From an uncultured Clostridia bacterium (GTDB lineage: Bacteria > Bacillota > Clostridia > Oscillospirales > Acutalibacteraceae): 64,000 nucleotides of DNA. The translations under genes were made by a program, and so were the position numbers. Location: positions 1-64,000 of the forward strand of contig CALAUI010000015.1 of NCBI GenBank assembly GCA_937892115.1, given 5' to 3'. Shown piece after piece: positions 50,715 to 59,942 of the stretch. Position 1 is the stretch's first letter, and the number at the start of each line of letters is the position of its first letter. The notes under the pieces are model-generated. The model was not told where the DNA came from. It searched no databases and saw only the letters and a list, made by a program, of their open reading frames with translations.

Positions 50715-51539
50715 ATGAGCTTACCTGTTGCAGTTCAGCTTTATTCCGTCAGAGACGCTATGGAAGCTGATTTTTACGGAACAATCAAAAAAATGAAGGA
50801 ACTGGGTTATGACGGCGTTGAATTTGCCGGTTTATTCGGTGAAGAGCCCGAAAAAATCAGAGATTTTTGTAATGAAATCGGTATCATTCCCATTTCCGCA
50901 CACGTACCTTATTATGATATGCTTGCAGACCCCGAAAAGGTGCTTGCAGACTATGCGGTAATCGGCTGTAAATACGTTGCAGTCCCCTATCTTACCGAAG
51001 AATGCAGACCCGGTACCGACGGATTCGGTGCAACCGTTGAGGGCATACGCAAGATAGCAGAGGCGGCAAAGAAGCTGGGCATTCAGCTTCTCTACCATAA
51101 CCACGATTTTGAGTTTGTAAAGCTTGACGGCGAATACGCACTTGACGTGCTTTATTCAACGATTCCCGCCGACCTTCTCAAGACAGAGGTTGATACCTGC
51201 TGGGTAAACGTTGCAGGTGTTAATCCCTCTGAATATATTGAGAAATACAGCAGACGTTCCCCCGTAGTTCACCTCAAGGACTTCAAAAAGAGCGGTAAGA
51301 GCGGCGGTGCTCTTTACAAGCTTATCGGTATTGACGATGAAGAAGAGCAGGCAGACGAGGATGCATTCACTTTTATGCCCGTCGGTTACGGATTCCAGGA
51401 TATTCCCGCAATCCTTGCTTCATCCGTCAAGGCAGGCGCAGAATGGGTAGTTGTCGAGCAGGATAATCCCGCAAAGGGCGACACTCCCCTCAATTCAGTA
51501 AAACTCAGCAGAGAGTATCTTACTTCTCTCGGCTGGTAA
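50715..51539 (+). CDS. Sugar phosphate isomerase/epimerase (xylose-isomerase-like TIM barrel)
   Basis: A 274-aa AP-endonuclease-2-fold protein (VAVQLYSVRDAMEADFYGTI, then GYDGVEFAG; LLYHNHDFEF with a metal-binding His; VVHLKDF; VVVEQDNP near the end). Metal-binding Glu, Asp and His positions are retained. Members act on sugars or inositols. It starts an operon with an oxidoreductase 15 nt downstream. Confidence 0.88.
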   Translation: MSLPVAVQLYSVRDAMEADFYGTIKKMKELGYDGVEFAGLFGEEPEKIRDFCNEIGIIPISAHVPYYDMLADPEKVLADYAVIGCKYVAVPYLTEECRPGTDGFGATVEGIRKIAEAAKKLGIQLLYHNHDFEFVKLDGEYALDVLYSTIPADLLKTEVDTCWVNVAGVNPSEYIEKYSRRSPVVHLKDFKKSGKSGGALYKLIGIDDEEEQADEDAFTFMPVGYGFQDIPAILASSVKAGAEWVVVEQDNPAKGDTPLNSVKLSREYLTSLGW

Positions 51540-51554
51540 CATAAGGAGGATATT

Positions 51555-52694
51555 ATGGCAGAATCAATTCTTGATGCTTTCAAAGAGGATCACTCAGGAG
51601 AAAAAGAAAGAGATTACAGCAAAAAATTAAAGGTCGGCATTATCGGTACCGGCTGGATTGCAGAAGCTCACGTCAAGGCATATCAGAAATGCCCCGACGT
51701 TGAAATCGTTGCTCTTGCAGATCTTATTCCCGGCAAGGCAGAAGCTTTCTGTGAAAGATATAACGTGGGTAAGGTAACATTCTTCCCCAGCCATAAGGAA
51801 CTTATCGACTCCGGTATGTGCGATGCCGTCAGCGTATGTACATACAATGCCACTCACGCAGAATGTGCTATCTATGCTCTTGAGCATAACGTAAGCGTTC
51901 TTCTTGAGAAGCCCATGTGCGTTACTCTTGACGAAGCAGTTGCAATCTGCAAGGCAGAAAAGGCAAGCGATGCAGTTCTTTCAATCGGCTTCCAGCCCAG
52001 ATTTGACGAGAATATGAAGATGCTCAAGAAGGTAGTACAGTCCGGTGAGCTCGGTAAGATTTATTACATTCAGACCGGCGGCGGACGCAGAAGAGGTATT
52101 CCCACTCCCTTCGGCACATCATTCATTCAGAAGGATACCGCAGGCCTCGGCGCTCTCGGTGACATCGGATGCTATTCGCTTGATATGGTACTCAATTCAA
52201 TCGGTTATCCCAAGCCCCTTACGGTTACGGGTTACAAATCCGATTTCTTCGGCAAGGATCCTTCATACGAGCATCACGACGTATTCGGCGTTGACGACTT
52301 TGCAGCCGGCTTTATCCGTCTTGAAGGCGGTATCATCCTTGACTTCAGAATCGCATGGGCTATGAACCTTGACACCCCGGGTGACACTATCATCATGGGC
52401 ACAAAGGGCTCTGTAAGAGTTCCCTCAACCGAGTGCTGGAACGGCTCAATCGGCGGTCCTCTCGTAATCTACCACGAGATAGCCGGTGAACAGATTGAAA
52501 CAATCATTCCTCAGAAGAAGAACAGCGTTGACTGCTTCGACATAAAAATCCGTTCCTTCTGCGATGCAGTTAAGGAAGGCGGAGAAGCTCCCGTTCCCTG
52601 CAGTCAGATTCTTTACAATCAGGCAATCATTGACGGTATTTCACGTTCCGCTGAGCTTGGTAAGGAAATTGAAATAGAAATCCCCGAAATCTGA
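51555..52694 (+). CDS. Gfo/Idh/MocA-family oxidoreductase
   Basis: The N-terminal NAD(P)-binding domain begins at about residue 24 (LKVGIIGTGWIAEAHVKAY) and contains the family EKP motif (LLEKPMCVTLDEA). The C-terminal domain carries GDIGCYSLDM with the usual catalytic Asp/His region. Such enzymes oxidise sugars, inositols or sugar derivatives. Its pairing with a TIM-barrel isomerase is common in inositol-like or rare-sugar catabolism. Residues 1-23 are a short charged extension. Confidence 0.9.
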   Translation: MAESILDAFKEDHSGEKERDYSKKLKVGIIGTGWIAEAHVKAYQKCPDVEIVALADLIPGKAEAFCERYNVGKVTFFPSHKELIDSGMCDAVSVCTYNATHAECAIYALEHNVSVLLEKPMCVTLDEAVAICKAEKASDAVLSIGFQPRFDENMKMLKKVVQSGELGKIYYIQTGGGRRRGIPTPFGTSFIQKDTAGLGALGDIGCYSLDMVLNSIGYPKPLTVTGYKSDFFGKDPSYEHHDVFGVDDFAAGFIRLEGGIILDFRIAWAMNLDTPGDTIIMGTKGSVRVPSTECWNGSIGGPLVIYHEIAGEQIETIIPQKKNSVDCFDIKIRSFCDAVKEGGEAPVPCSQILYNQAIIDGISRSAELGKEIEIEIPEI

Positions 52695-52726
52695 GTTTCG
52701 GACAATATAAAACGGAGGTATAACCA

Positions 52727-53290
52727 ATGGTATTAGCAGCAGTAGGTAAAAACGGTACAGGTAAGGATTTCTTCCTTGAGTACGTTGCAAAGACCTATAA
52801 TTTCCCCATGATTTCAATCGGTGACGTTGTAAGAGAGCTTGCCGCAAACGACGGCCTTGAACTTACAAGAGATAATCTTCACGCAACATCCAAAAAGTAT
52901 ATGAGCGAAAACGGTCAGACTTTCTTCCCCGAAATGATCGTAAAGAAAATCAAGGAATCCGACAGTCCCAACTTCCTTGTTTCCGGTATTCGCCCCCCTT
53001 CAGACATTGAAGTATTCAAAAAGGCATTCGGTGACAAGTTCGTACTTGTTGACGTAGTTATCAGCGACGATGAGGTCCGTTATCAGAGAATGCTTGCAAG
53101 AGGTTCCGAAAGAGACGGAAAGAGCGTAGAGAAGCTTCGTGAAAACGATATCCACGAAGAAGAAATCTTCCATACCAGCGTCAGCGAAAAAATGGCTGAC
53201 TACGTTATGAAGAACGATGGCTCAGTCGATGATTTCTATGCAGGCGTAACAGACTTTTACGATAACTATCTTAAAGCTAAGCTTGACTGA
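52727..53290 (+). CDS. P-loop nucleoside-kinase-like ATPase (dephospho-CoA-kinase-like)
   Basis: Walker A is GKNGTGKDFF at about residues 8-17. The SIGDVVREL segment, the SGIRPPSDIEVFKKAF block and the lid-like RMLARGSERDGKS resemble dephospho-CoA or adenylate kinases of the AAA_18 type. The lysine is followed by Asp rather than Ser/Thr. The substrate is uncertain. A GGAGG site precedes the ATG. Confidence 0.72.
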   Translation: MVLAAVGKNGTGKDFFLEYVAKTYNFPMISIGDVVRELAANDGLELTRDNLHATSKKYMSENGQTFFPEMIVKKIKESDSPNFLVSGIRPPSDIEVFKKAFGDKFVLVDVVISDDEVRYQRMLARGSERDGKSVEKLRENDIHEEEIFHTSVSEKMADYVMKNDGSVDDFYAGVTDFYDNYLKAKLD

Positions 53291-53296
53291 TATTAC

Positions 53297-53327
53297 GACA
53301 GAGCATACAGCAAATGTATGCTCTGTC
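53297..53327 (+). terminator. 13-bp perfect hairpin between the kinase gene and fhs
   Basis: GACAGAGCATACA and its complement enclose GCAAA. The downstream TGACTTTTAATG is only mildly T-rich, so partial termination or a processing hairpin is possible. Confidence 0.6.
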
Positions 53328-53356
53328 TGACTTTTAATGTAACAGGAGTAATCTGA

Positions 53357-55033
53357 ATGGCACATTTTACTGACATTGAAATTGCCCAGCAGTGCGAAAT
53401 GAAGCCGATTACGGAAATCGCCGCTAAGGCAAATATTGACGAAAAATACATTGAACAGTACGGCAGATACAAAGCAAAAATCGATCCTGCTCTTATGAAA
53501 GAAGCAGACAGACAGGACGGCAAACTGATACTTGTAACTGCTATCACTCCAACGCCGGCAGGCGAAGGAAAAACCACCACCACAATCGGACTCGCTGACG
53601 GCCTGAAAAAAATCGGCAAAAACGTTACGGTTGCATTGCGTGAGCCCTCTCTCGGACCCGTATTCGGCGTTAAGGGCGGTGCCGCAGGCGGCGGTTACGC
53701 TCAGGTAGTTCCCATGGAGGATATCAACCTTCATTTCACCGGAGACTTTCACGCAATAGGTGCTGCGAACAATCTGCTTGCCGCAATGCTTGACAATCAC
53801 ATCCATCAGGGAAACGCTCTCGGAATTGACACGAGAAAAATTACCTGGAAGCGTTGTGTTGATATGAACGACAGACAGCTTAGATACGTTACCGACGGTC
53901 TGGGCGGCAAGGCAAACGGCGTACCCAGAGAAGACGGATACGATATCACCGTTGCCAGCGAAATCATGGCTGTTTTCTGCCTTGCTTCGTCAATCACCGA
54001 TCTTAAGGAAAGACTTTCAAAAATCATCGTAGGTTATACTTACGATGACAAGCCCGTTACCGCAGGTGACCTGAAAGCAGTTGGTGCAATGACTGCTCTG
54101 CTCAAAGACGCAATCAAGCCCAACCTTGTACAGACACTTGAAGGTACTCCCGCATTCGTTCACGGCGGACCCTTTGCAAATATAGCTCACGGATGTAATT
54201 CGGTAATCGCCACAAAGCTCGCTCTTAAAATGGGCGACTATACCGTTACCGAAGCCGGATTCGGTGCAGACCTCGGAGCCGAAAAATTCCTTGACATAAA
54301 ATGCCGTATGGCAGGACTTAAACCCGATGCGGTTGTAGTCGTAGCTACGGTAAGAGCATTGAAGATGCACGGCGGACTTGACAAAAAAGAACTCGGCACA
54401 GAGGACATCTCGGCACTTGAAAGAGGTATTCCCAATCTCCTCAGACACGTTTCAAACATCAAGAACGTATACAAGCTTCCCTGCGTTGTAGCCGTTAACA
54501 GATTCCCCACCGACACGGATTTTGAAATTGATTTCATTATCAAGAAGTGCAAAGAGCTTGGTGTTAACACGGTTCTTTCAACCGTATGGGCTGACGGCGG
54601 TAACGGCGGTATCGAGCTTGCAAAAGAGGTTGTTCGTCTCTGTGAAGAAGAAAAAGGCGATTTCACCTTCTCGTATGAGCTTGACGGCACCATTGAAGAA
54701 AAAATTGAAGCAATCACCAAAAAGATTTACGGCGGAAGCGGAATCAATATTCTTCCTGCCGCAAAGAAACAGATTGCTCAGCTTACCGCTCTCGGTTACG
54801 ATAAGCTTCCCGTATGCATAGCCAAGACTCAGTATTCATTCTCAGACGACCCCACGAAATTAGGTGCTCCCGAAGATTTCACGGTTACGGTCAAAAATGT
54901 CAAGGTCTCCGCAGGTGCGGGATTTGTGGTAGTACTTACCGGTGACATCATGACGATGCCCGGTCTTCCCAAAGTACCCGCAGCAGAAAAAATTGACGTT
55001 GACGAAAACGGCGTGATTACGGGTCTTTTCTGA
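53357..55033 (+). CDS. fhs: Formate-tetrahydrofolate ligase
   Basis: ATP-dependent synthesis of 10-formyl-THF. The P-loop PTPAGEGKTTTTIGL is at residues ~63-77, followed by REPSLGPVFGVKGGAAGGGY and HFTGDFHAIGAANNLLAAMLDN, all highly conserved in Fhs. At 558 aa it is full length. It is key to one-carbon metabolism and, in acetogens, to the Wood-Ljungdahl methyl branch, but no other genes of that pathway are here. Confidence 0.97.
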   Translation: MAHFTDIEIAQQCEMKPITEIAAKANIDEKYIEQYGRYKAKIDPALMKEADRQDGKLILVTAITPTPAGEGKTTTTIGLADGLKKIGKNVTVALREPSLGPVFGVKGGAAGGGYAQVVPMEDINLHFTGDFHAIGAANNLLAAMLDNHIHQGNALGIDTRKITWKRCVDMNDRQLRYVTDGLGGKANGVPREDGYDITVASEIMAVFCLASSITDLKERLSKIIVGYTYDDKPVTAGDLKAVGAMTALLKDAIKPNLVQTLEGTPAFVHGGPFANIAHGCNSVIATKLALKMGDYTVTEAGFGADLGAEKFLDIKCRMAGLKPDAVVVVATVRALKMHGGLDKKELGTEDISALERGIPNLLRHVSNIKNVYKLPCVVAVNRFPTDTDFEIDFIIKKCKELGVNTVLSTVWADGGNGGIELAKEVVRLCEEEKGDFTFSYELDGTIEEKIEAITKKIYGGSGINILPAAKKQIAQLTALGYDKLPVCIAKTQYSFSDDPTKLGAPEDFTVTVKNVKVSAGAGFVVVLTGDIMTMPGLPKVPAAEKIDVDENGVITGLF

Positions 55034-55052
55034 TAAACATAATAAAAGCAGG

Positions 55053-55090
55053 AACAGCGGTCTGCCGTAAGGCAAGCCGCTGTTCTTTGA
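55053..55090. terminator. Bidirectional terminator between fhs and the TM-tail gene
   Basis: AACAGCGG-TC-TGCC, loop GTAA, GGCA-AG-CCGCTGTT, then CTTTGATTTTAA. It lies between convergent genes. Confidence 0.75.
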
Positions 55091-55101
55091 TTTTAATGAA
55101 A

Positions 55102-55626
55102 TTATTTTTTGGGGGGTTCCTGCTTCGGAATGGGAGTTTTTTCCTCTTTTTTGTAAAGGAAAACATCCTCTTTACCAACAAGACTGAAGCTGCCTTCTTC
55201 AATGTAATTTGATGCGCCCGCCTGTCTCGCTACACTCTTAAGACTTGACTTAAGAACGGAGGCAACTATAAGGCCGATAATAAGACCGATAACAAGAGAA
55301 ATTATCAGTTTCTTGGCTATATCGGTCTTCTTCCCCGATTCCGCCGATACGGTTTCATAAGCTGTCGTTGATTCAGCCGTGGCGGTTTCGCCGGAAATCT
55401 CATTTGAGACGGCTCCGGATTCCGTATATGCGAACACATCATCATCTGCCGATGCCGTCGGCAATTCGGTCGGGTCGTTTTCAACAAACAACCGGATTTC
55501 GTCCTCGTCGGTATATTCTTCAAAGCCGGTCTCGGGCTCAGACAATGCAAATGCGGGAATGCACATTGCAAAAACAAAGGAAAGCGCAAAAATCAGAGAT
55601 ACAATTTTTACTATATTATTTTTCAT
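55102..55626 (-). CDS. Exported single-span membrane protein resembling a TPM-protein tail
   Basis: A signal peptide (VKIVSLIFALSFVFAMCIPA), an acidic Thr/Ser/Glu-rich linker (about 30-95), one membrane helix (LIISLVIGLIIGLIVASVL) and a C-terminal segment KSVARQAGASNYIEEGSFSL. The helix and tail match the C-terminal end of TPM-domain proteins found with TFIIB-zinc-ribbon and SPFH genes in Clostridia, but the TPM domain itself is missing. It is 174 aa and the last of three genes of such a cluster. Confidence 0.68.
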   Translation of the reverse strand: MKNNIVKIVSLIFALSFVFAMCIPAFALSEPETGFEEYTDEDEIRLFVENDPTELPTASADDDVFAYTESGAVSNEISGETATAESTTAYETVSAESGKKTDIAKKLIISLVIGLIIGLIVASVLKSSLKSVARQAGASNYIEEGSFSLVGKEDVFLYKKEEKTPIPKQEPPKK

Positions 55627-55638
55627 AACGGCACCCCC

Positions 55639-56712
55639 TTAACTAAGCAGCATCATAATTGCAAAAATCACCGCTGCCGAAATAAGGCCGGAGCCAAGCA
55701 GATATCTGATATATGCACCCTTATCACACGGAAGATCACCTATAAGCTTACCTGTCTGACCGTTCATGCAGAATGTATATTTCTGACCCTGCCAGCTGGT
55801 ATTGAGAAGCCATACGGGACAAAGCGTATATTTTGCATGAGAATCGGTATAATTGAGACAGCTGTTTTTTGTATTGACATTATCATATCCCTTTACCGTA
55901 TCTCTGAATACGCTCTCCGTACTTGCCTTGATTCTTTCGTTTACTCGCGGCATACACGCCTGGGCATCATCGTCATATTTATCCGCAAGATAACCTGCAA
56001 GATAAGCGGTCTGAAAATCAACCGCCTCGCTGAAATTAAAGGGCTCAATGGATTCCATGAGTGTATCGTCCATCTTTGACGAACCGTCTGCGGGAACATT
56101 TCTGAAGCTGATATTACCCGCTCTTCTTACGGAATAATACGAGGTTTCTCTGTATCGGAAATCCTTATCCTCCCACTGTCTGACTTTGGAAGCATCATAT
56201 CTGATATCAGCGTCAACGTCTGCATCAAAGAGCCAGAAAGGAACATAAATACCCTTGATTTCATCAATATGATTCTGATCCTTGAAAATTTTGGGAAGAA
56301 GCTTCTTTCCGCTCATGTGTCTGTTGAGAGCTTCTTTTGCCGCTTCCTTATCAAACTTGAACGGGATTACATAATCCGGTTTAAGGTCACCGCTGAACTG
56401 ACCCATAAGAACAATGGGATTATCACAATACGGGCAGGAAGTGGCTGCCATATTATCGTCTCCGATAATCTCACCGCCGCAGGATTTGCAGACATAGGTT
56501 TTAAGTCCGTCCGTTTCGCCCTCAGCCCACTCGGAGCCCGCACTTTCGGCAAACTCGGTGTTTACGGCAGATTCATTTAGCGATTCATCGTACGCCTTAA
56601 GAGCATCCATTTCAAACTCGGTGTCACAGTACGGACACTTCATTTTCTGCACGGAGGAGTTAAATTCTATACCTCCTCCGCAGCACGGACATTTATATTC
56701 CTGAATAGCCAT
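55639..56712 (-). CDS. TFIIB-type zinc-ribbon protein
   Basis: Two zinc ribbons at the N terminus (CPCCGGG with MKCPYCDTEF; YVCKSCGGEI with TSCPYCDNPIV), then about 220 residues (PDYVIPFKFDKEAAKEALNR) and a C-terminal membrane helix (YLLGSGLISAAVIFAIMML). The family is widespread in Firmicutes and unassigned. It is 16 nt behind the SPFH gene. The zinc ribbons are probably structural or protein-binding. Confidence 0.82.
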   Translation of the reverse strand: MAIQEYKCPCCGGGIEFNSSVQKMKCPYCDTEFEMDALKAYDESLNESAVNTEFAESAGSEWAEGETDGLKTYVCKSCGGEIIGDDNMAATSCPYCDNPIVLMGQFSGDLKPDYVIPFKFDKEAAKEALNRHMSGKKLLPKIFKDQNHIDEIKGIYVPFWLFDADVDADIRYDASKVRQWEDKDFRYRETSYYSVRRAGNISFRNVPADGSSKMDDTLMESIEPFNFSEAVDFQTAYLAGYLADKYDDDAQACMPRVNERIKASTESVFRDTVKGYDNVNTKNSCLNYTDSHAKYTLCPVWLLNTSWQGQKYTFCMNGQTGKLIGDLPCDKGAYIRYLLGSGLISAAVIFAIMMLLS

Positions 56713-56728
56713 TCAGGTCACCACCCTA

Positions 56729-58114
56729 TTATTTTATATCCCTGTCGTCAAAAACATCTCCGCATTCAGGGCAGAACTTGGGAGGATTATGAGGATCTTC
56801 GGGTACCCAGCCGCACTTATCGCACTTATAGAGAGGAGCACCTTCGGGCTTCTTTGCTCCGCATTCCTGGCAGAACTTACCCTTATTTACTGCTCCGCAG
56901 GCACATTTCCAGCCGTCGTCTGCAGGCTTGGCTGCGCCGCAGTTTGTGCAGAATTTACCTGTTGCGGTTGCACCGCAGGAACACTTCCAACCGTCAGCTG
57001 CTGCGGGAGCGGGCTTCTTTGCTCCGCAATTAGTGCAGAAATTACCTGTTGCAGCTGCACCGCAAGCGCACTTCCAGCTGTCAGCTGCGGGAGCGGCTGC
57101 CTGCTGCTGAGCTGCCTGAGCATAAAGATTAGCGGTATTTGCGCCCATCATACCCTGAGCCATACCCATACCCATAAAGCCGGCCATTGCACCTGCCGAA
57201 TTGCCTGCAGCGGTGGTAACAGCATCGGCTGTGGAAATAGCCGAAAGTCCTGCGCCCATACCTGCATTGCTGAATGCGGCAGCTCTCTGTGCCTGCTGAA
57301 GGAATTTCTGATCTTCCTCGGGAATCGTAACCGAACCGATAGCTACGGAAACGACCTCTATACCTCTGAGCTCACCCCACTTGACGGAAAGCGCCTTATT
57401 CATTGCATTTTCAACGTCTGTGTTGTGGGTAACAATCTGATTGGGTCTGATCTGAAGATCACTCAGTTCGCCGAATGCGGGCTGAAGAGCGGCTACGAAT
57501 TCGGTCTTAAGCTGAGAATCAATTTCTGATCTTGTGTATTCTCTCTGAACATTACCGCAGACCTTTGTGTAGAAAATAAGGGGATCTGCGATTCTGTATG
57601 AATAGATACCGTTACACTTAACGGAAGTATCAAGGTCAAGGTTTACTTTGGCATCAACGACACGGAAGGGAACGGGATTGGCTGTTCCGAATTTATTATC
57701 AAGGATTTCCTTGGTGTTGATATAATATATTCTCTGATCCTTACCTGTATCGCCACCGTAGGTAAATCTCTTACCTACAGTCTTGAAGGTTTCAACGATG
57801 GTCTGCTTGAGACTTCCGGTAAAGATTGAGGGCTCTGTTGATGCATCCCACGTAAACTCGCCGGGTTCTGCACATACTTCTACGATTTTGCCCTGTTCAA
57901 CGATGATCATGCACTGACCGTCCGCAACAGCGATACCGGAACCGTTTGAAATAATGTTATCATTGCCGTTTGTGTTTGAAGAACGGCTTGTAATACGTTT
58001 CTGTCCCTTTGTTACAAGAACTTCCTTAGGCATAGCTTCACAATAGAAGAATTCCTTCCACTGATCCGCAAGTACTCCGCCGGCTGCGCCGATAGCTGCT
58101 TTAATAAGACCCAT
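56729..58114 (-). CDS. SPFH/Band 7 domain protein with C-terminal zinc ribbons
   Basis: An N-terminal SPFH domain (about residues 20-270) is followed by a Gly/Ala/Met-rich linker. Three near-identical zinc ribbons (pattern WKCxCGAxxxGxFCxxCGA) and a fourth rubredoxin-like CDKCG...CPECG end the protein. It belongs to the 'virion core protein'-like SPFH group of Firmicutes. A role as a scaffold for the neighbouring zinc-ribbon and membrane proteins is inferred. It is the first gene of that three-gene cluster. Confidence 0.88.
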   Translation of the reverse strand: MGLIKAAIGAAGGVLADQWKEFFYCEAMPKEVLVTKGQKRITSRSSNTNGNDNIISNGSGIAVADGQCMIIVEQGKIVEVCAEPGEFTWDASTEPSIFTGSLKQTIVETFKTVGKRFTYGGDTGKDQRIYYINTKEILDNKFGTANPVPFRVVDAKVNLDLDTSVKCNGIYSYRIADPLIFYTKVCGNVQREYTRSEIDSQLKTEFVAALQPAFGELSDLQIRPNQIVTHNTDVENAMNKALSVKWGELRGIEVVSVAIGSVTIPEEDQKFLQQAQRAAAFSNAGMGAGLSAISTADAVTTAAGNSAGAMAGFMGMGMAQGMMGANTANLYAQAAQQQAAAPAADSWKCACGAAATGNFCTNCGAKKPAPAAADGWKCSCGATATGKFCTNCGAAKPADDGWKCACGAVNKGKFCQECGAKKPEGAPLYKCDKCGWVPEDPHNPPKFCPECGDVFDDRDIK

Positions 58115-58162
58115 AAAATAGCTCCTTTCATATTTCCGTCTGAGTGCGGAATTAACAAAATC

Positions 58163-58192
58163 AGTATATCATATTTTTGATAAAAATGTCAA
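58163..58192 (-). promoter_or_regulatory. Promoter of the SPFH cluster
   Basis: On the minus strand TTGACA, an 18-nt spacer and TATACT, about 48 nt before the SPFH start. Confidence 0.78.
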
Positions 58193-58275
58193 CAAACGAG
58201 CAATATTCACGGTTATGCCAAATGCACAATTTTAAGGGTTCCAAAATGTATAACATTCCGAATTTTTTTATAATA

Positions 58276-58304
58276 TTGATTTATAATAAACGATATGATA
58301 AAAT
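58276..58304 (+). promoter_or_regulatory. Promoter of the GPH transporter gene
   Basis: TTGATT, a 17-nt spacer and TAAAAT, about 40 nt before the start codon. Confidence 0.55.
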
Positions 58305-58342
58305 AAAGTGTAATTTTTCATATTGTGCAATAAGGAGGTAGA

Positions 58343-59857
58343 ATGAATATGGACACCAATACTGCGGCAGTTGTTGAAACTGAACAGAATGAGGTCGTTT
58401 CCGCTGCTCATAAAGACAGGCGATACGTTGGTACTAAAGAAACCGTGGTATACATTCTTTATGATATTGCCCAGTCATTCAACATCAACAAGTACAACGA
58501 TATTTTCGTTACCGATATTATTAAAATCGGTCTTAAATTTCAGAGTGTCGTTTCATTCGTAATCGGCATCTGGGATATGATAAATGACCTTTTCCTGGCT
58601 GCGATAGTTGATAAAACCCGTACCCGTTGGGGTAAGTTCAAGCCCTGGCTTGTTATTTACGGTATTCCGGGTGTTGCTCTGAGTCTTCTTTTCTGGGCTA
58701 TGCCTATGATGTTCGGCGGCAGAGGATCCTACGATGTGGGCAAGCTTACATTCTACCTTATATTCCAGCTCATCAACAACCTTGCCGGCTCACTCAGCGC
58801 TATTGCAAGAACCGGTATGCTTGCAACAATTACTCCCAACATCATTGACAGAACAAGACTTATCACAGAGGCAAACCTGCTCTCCGGTTTCGTTGAGAAA
58901 GCTCCCGAAATCATCATGGGACTTCTCATTGACCTTGTCAACCACGACAAGCTCAAGATCAAGATGCCCACGCTTTATATGTCAGGCGGCATGATAACAA
59001 GTATCGTTTCCGGTCTTTTTGCTCTCATCTTTGCCCTCGTTGCAAAAGAAAGAGTTAACCAGACCGTTGAGAAGCCCAGCGTCAAGGAAAGCTTCAAGTC
59101 AATCTTTACCAACAAGCCGCTGCTTCTCATCACCCTTTCCGAGTTCCTCGGAGCATTCAGTATCGGCTCCGGCGTCAACTATTACTACATCAACGTACTC
59201 GGACTTGCCACAATGTCAACCATCGTCGGCATTCCCGGTGCTATCGTTTCCCCCATTTCATACTCATACGTTCCCTGGGCACGTTCAAAGTTCTCCACAA
59301 AGACACTTTGGATTTTCGGCTCCCACATCAGCGATTTCCTGATGGTAGGCGTATTTGCAATAGGTTCAATCAACAAGAATTACAAGAAGCTGGGTGCAAT
59401 GATTCCCGCCTTCATGCTCAGAGAAACAATCTGGATGTTCTTCTGGGGTATCAGAAGCGTTATTCCCGAAGAAATGCGTAACGAAGCCATTGACTACGGT
59501 GAATGGAAAAACGGTTACAGAAACGAAGGCCTCACCGGCGTAGCCAAGGATCTTCCCAAAAAGCTCATCAGCACATTCGGCAACACAGTCAAGGCACTTA
59601 TCCTTGAAAAAGCCGGTTACGTTGAAGGAGCAGGATTCGGCGGTCAGTCCGAAAAGACAGAGTTTTCACTCTTCTGGATGTGCACCATTCTTCCCGTTAT
59701 CACCGGTATTCTTTCAATCATTCCCAAGCTCTTCTATGACCTTAACGGTGAAAAGAAAGACAGAATGTACCGGGAGCTTTACGAAAGAAGAAAGGCGATT
59801 GCCGCTCAGCAGGACAGTTTCAATGCCGAGGATAACAAAACTCAGCAGGAAGCATAA
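58343..59857 (+). CDS. GPH/MFS-type cation-sugar symporter
   Basis: A 504-aa protein with 12 predicted helices. The GPH motif is seen in AIVDKTRTRWGKFKPWLVIYG after helix 2-3 and an MFFWGIRSVIPEEMRNEAID segment lies late. Substrate is probably a glycoside or oligosaccharide. AAGGAGG precedes the ATG; the second ATG two codons on is also possible. It is related to the transporter at 22382 but lacks its long C-terminal tail. Confidence 0.88.
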   Translation: MNMDTNTAAVVETEQNEVVSAAHKDRRYVGTKETVVYILYDIAQSFNINKYNDIFVTDIIKIGLKFQSVVSFVIGIWDMINDLFLAAIVDKTRTRWGKFKPWLVIYGIPGVALSLLFWAMPMMFGGRGSYDVGKLTFYLIFQLINNLAGSLSAIARTGMLATITPNIIDRTRLITEANLLSGFVEKAPEIIMGLLIDLVNHDKLKIKMPTLYMSGGMITSIVSGLFALIFALVAKERVNQTVEKPSVKESFKSIFTNKPLLLITLSEFLGAFSIGSGVNYYYINVLGLATMSTIVGIPGAIVSPISYSYVPWARSKFSTKTLWIFGSHISDFLMVGVFAIGSINKNYKKLGAMIPAFMLRETIWMFFWGIRSVIPEEMRNEAIDYGEWKNGYRNEGLTGVAKDLPKKLISTFGNTVKALILEKAGYVEGAGFGGQSEKTEFSLFWMCTILPVITGILSIIPKLFYDLNGEKKDRMYRELYERRKAIAAQQDSFNAEDNKTQQEA

Positions 59858-59866
59858 TCAAATATC

Positions 59867-59896
59867 AAAAAGAGGTCTGAAAAGGCCTCTTTTTTC
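59867..59896 (+). terminator. Terminator of the GPH transporter gene
   Basis: AAAAAGAGG pairs with CCTCTTTTT, ending in TTTTTTC. Confidence 0.85.
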
Positions 59897-59942
59897 TTGA
59901 CTTTATTCTGCTGTGGGATTAAAATTTCAAGGGGGGTGCAGT

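Noticed and set aside
53291..53356. Riboswitch ahead of fhs
   Set aside because: Only one simple hairpin fits in 66 nt; there is no tetrahydrofolate-riboswitch-like core.
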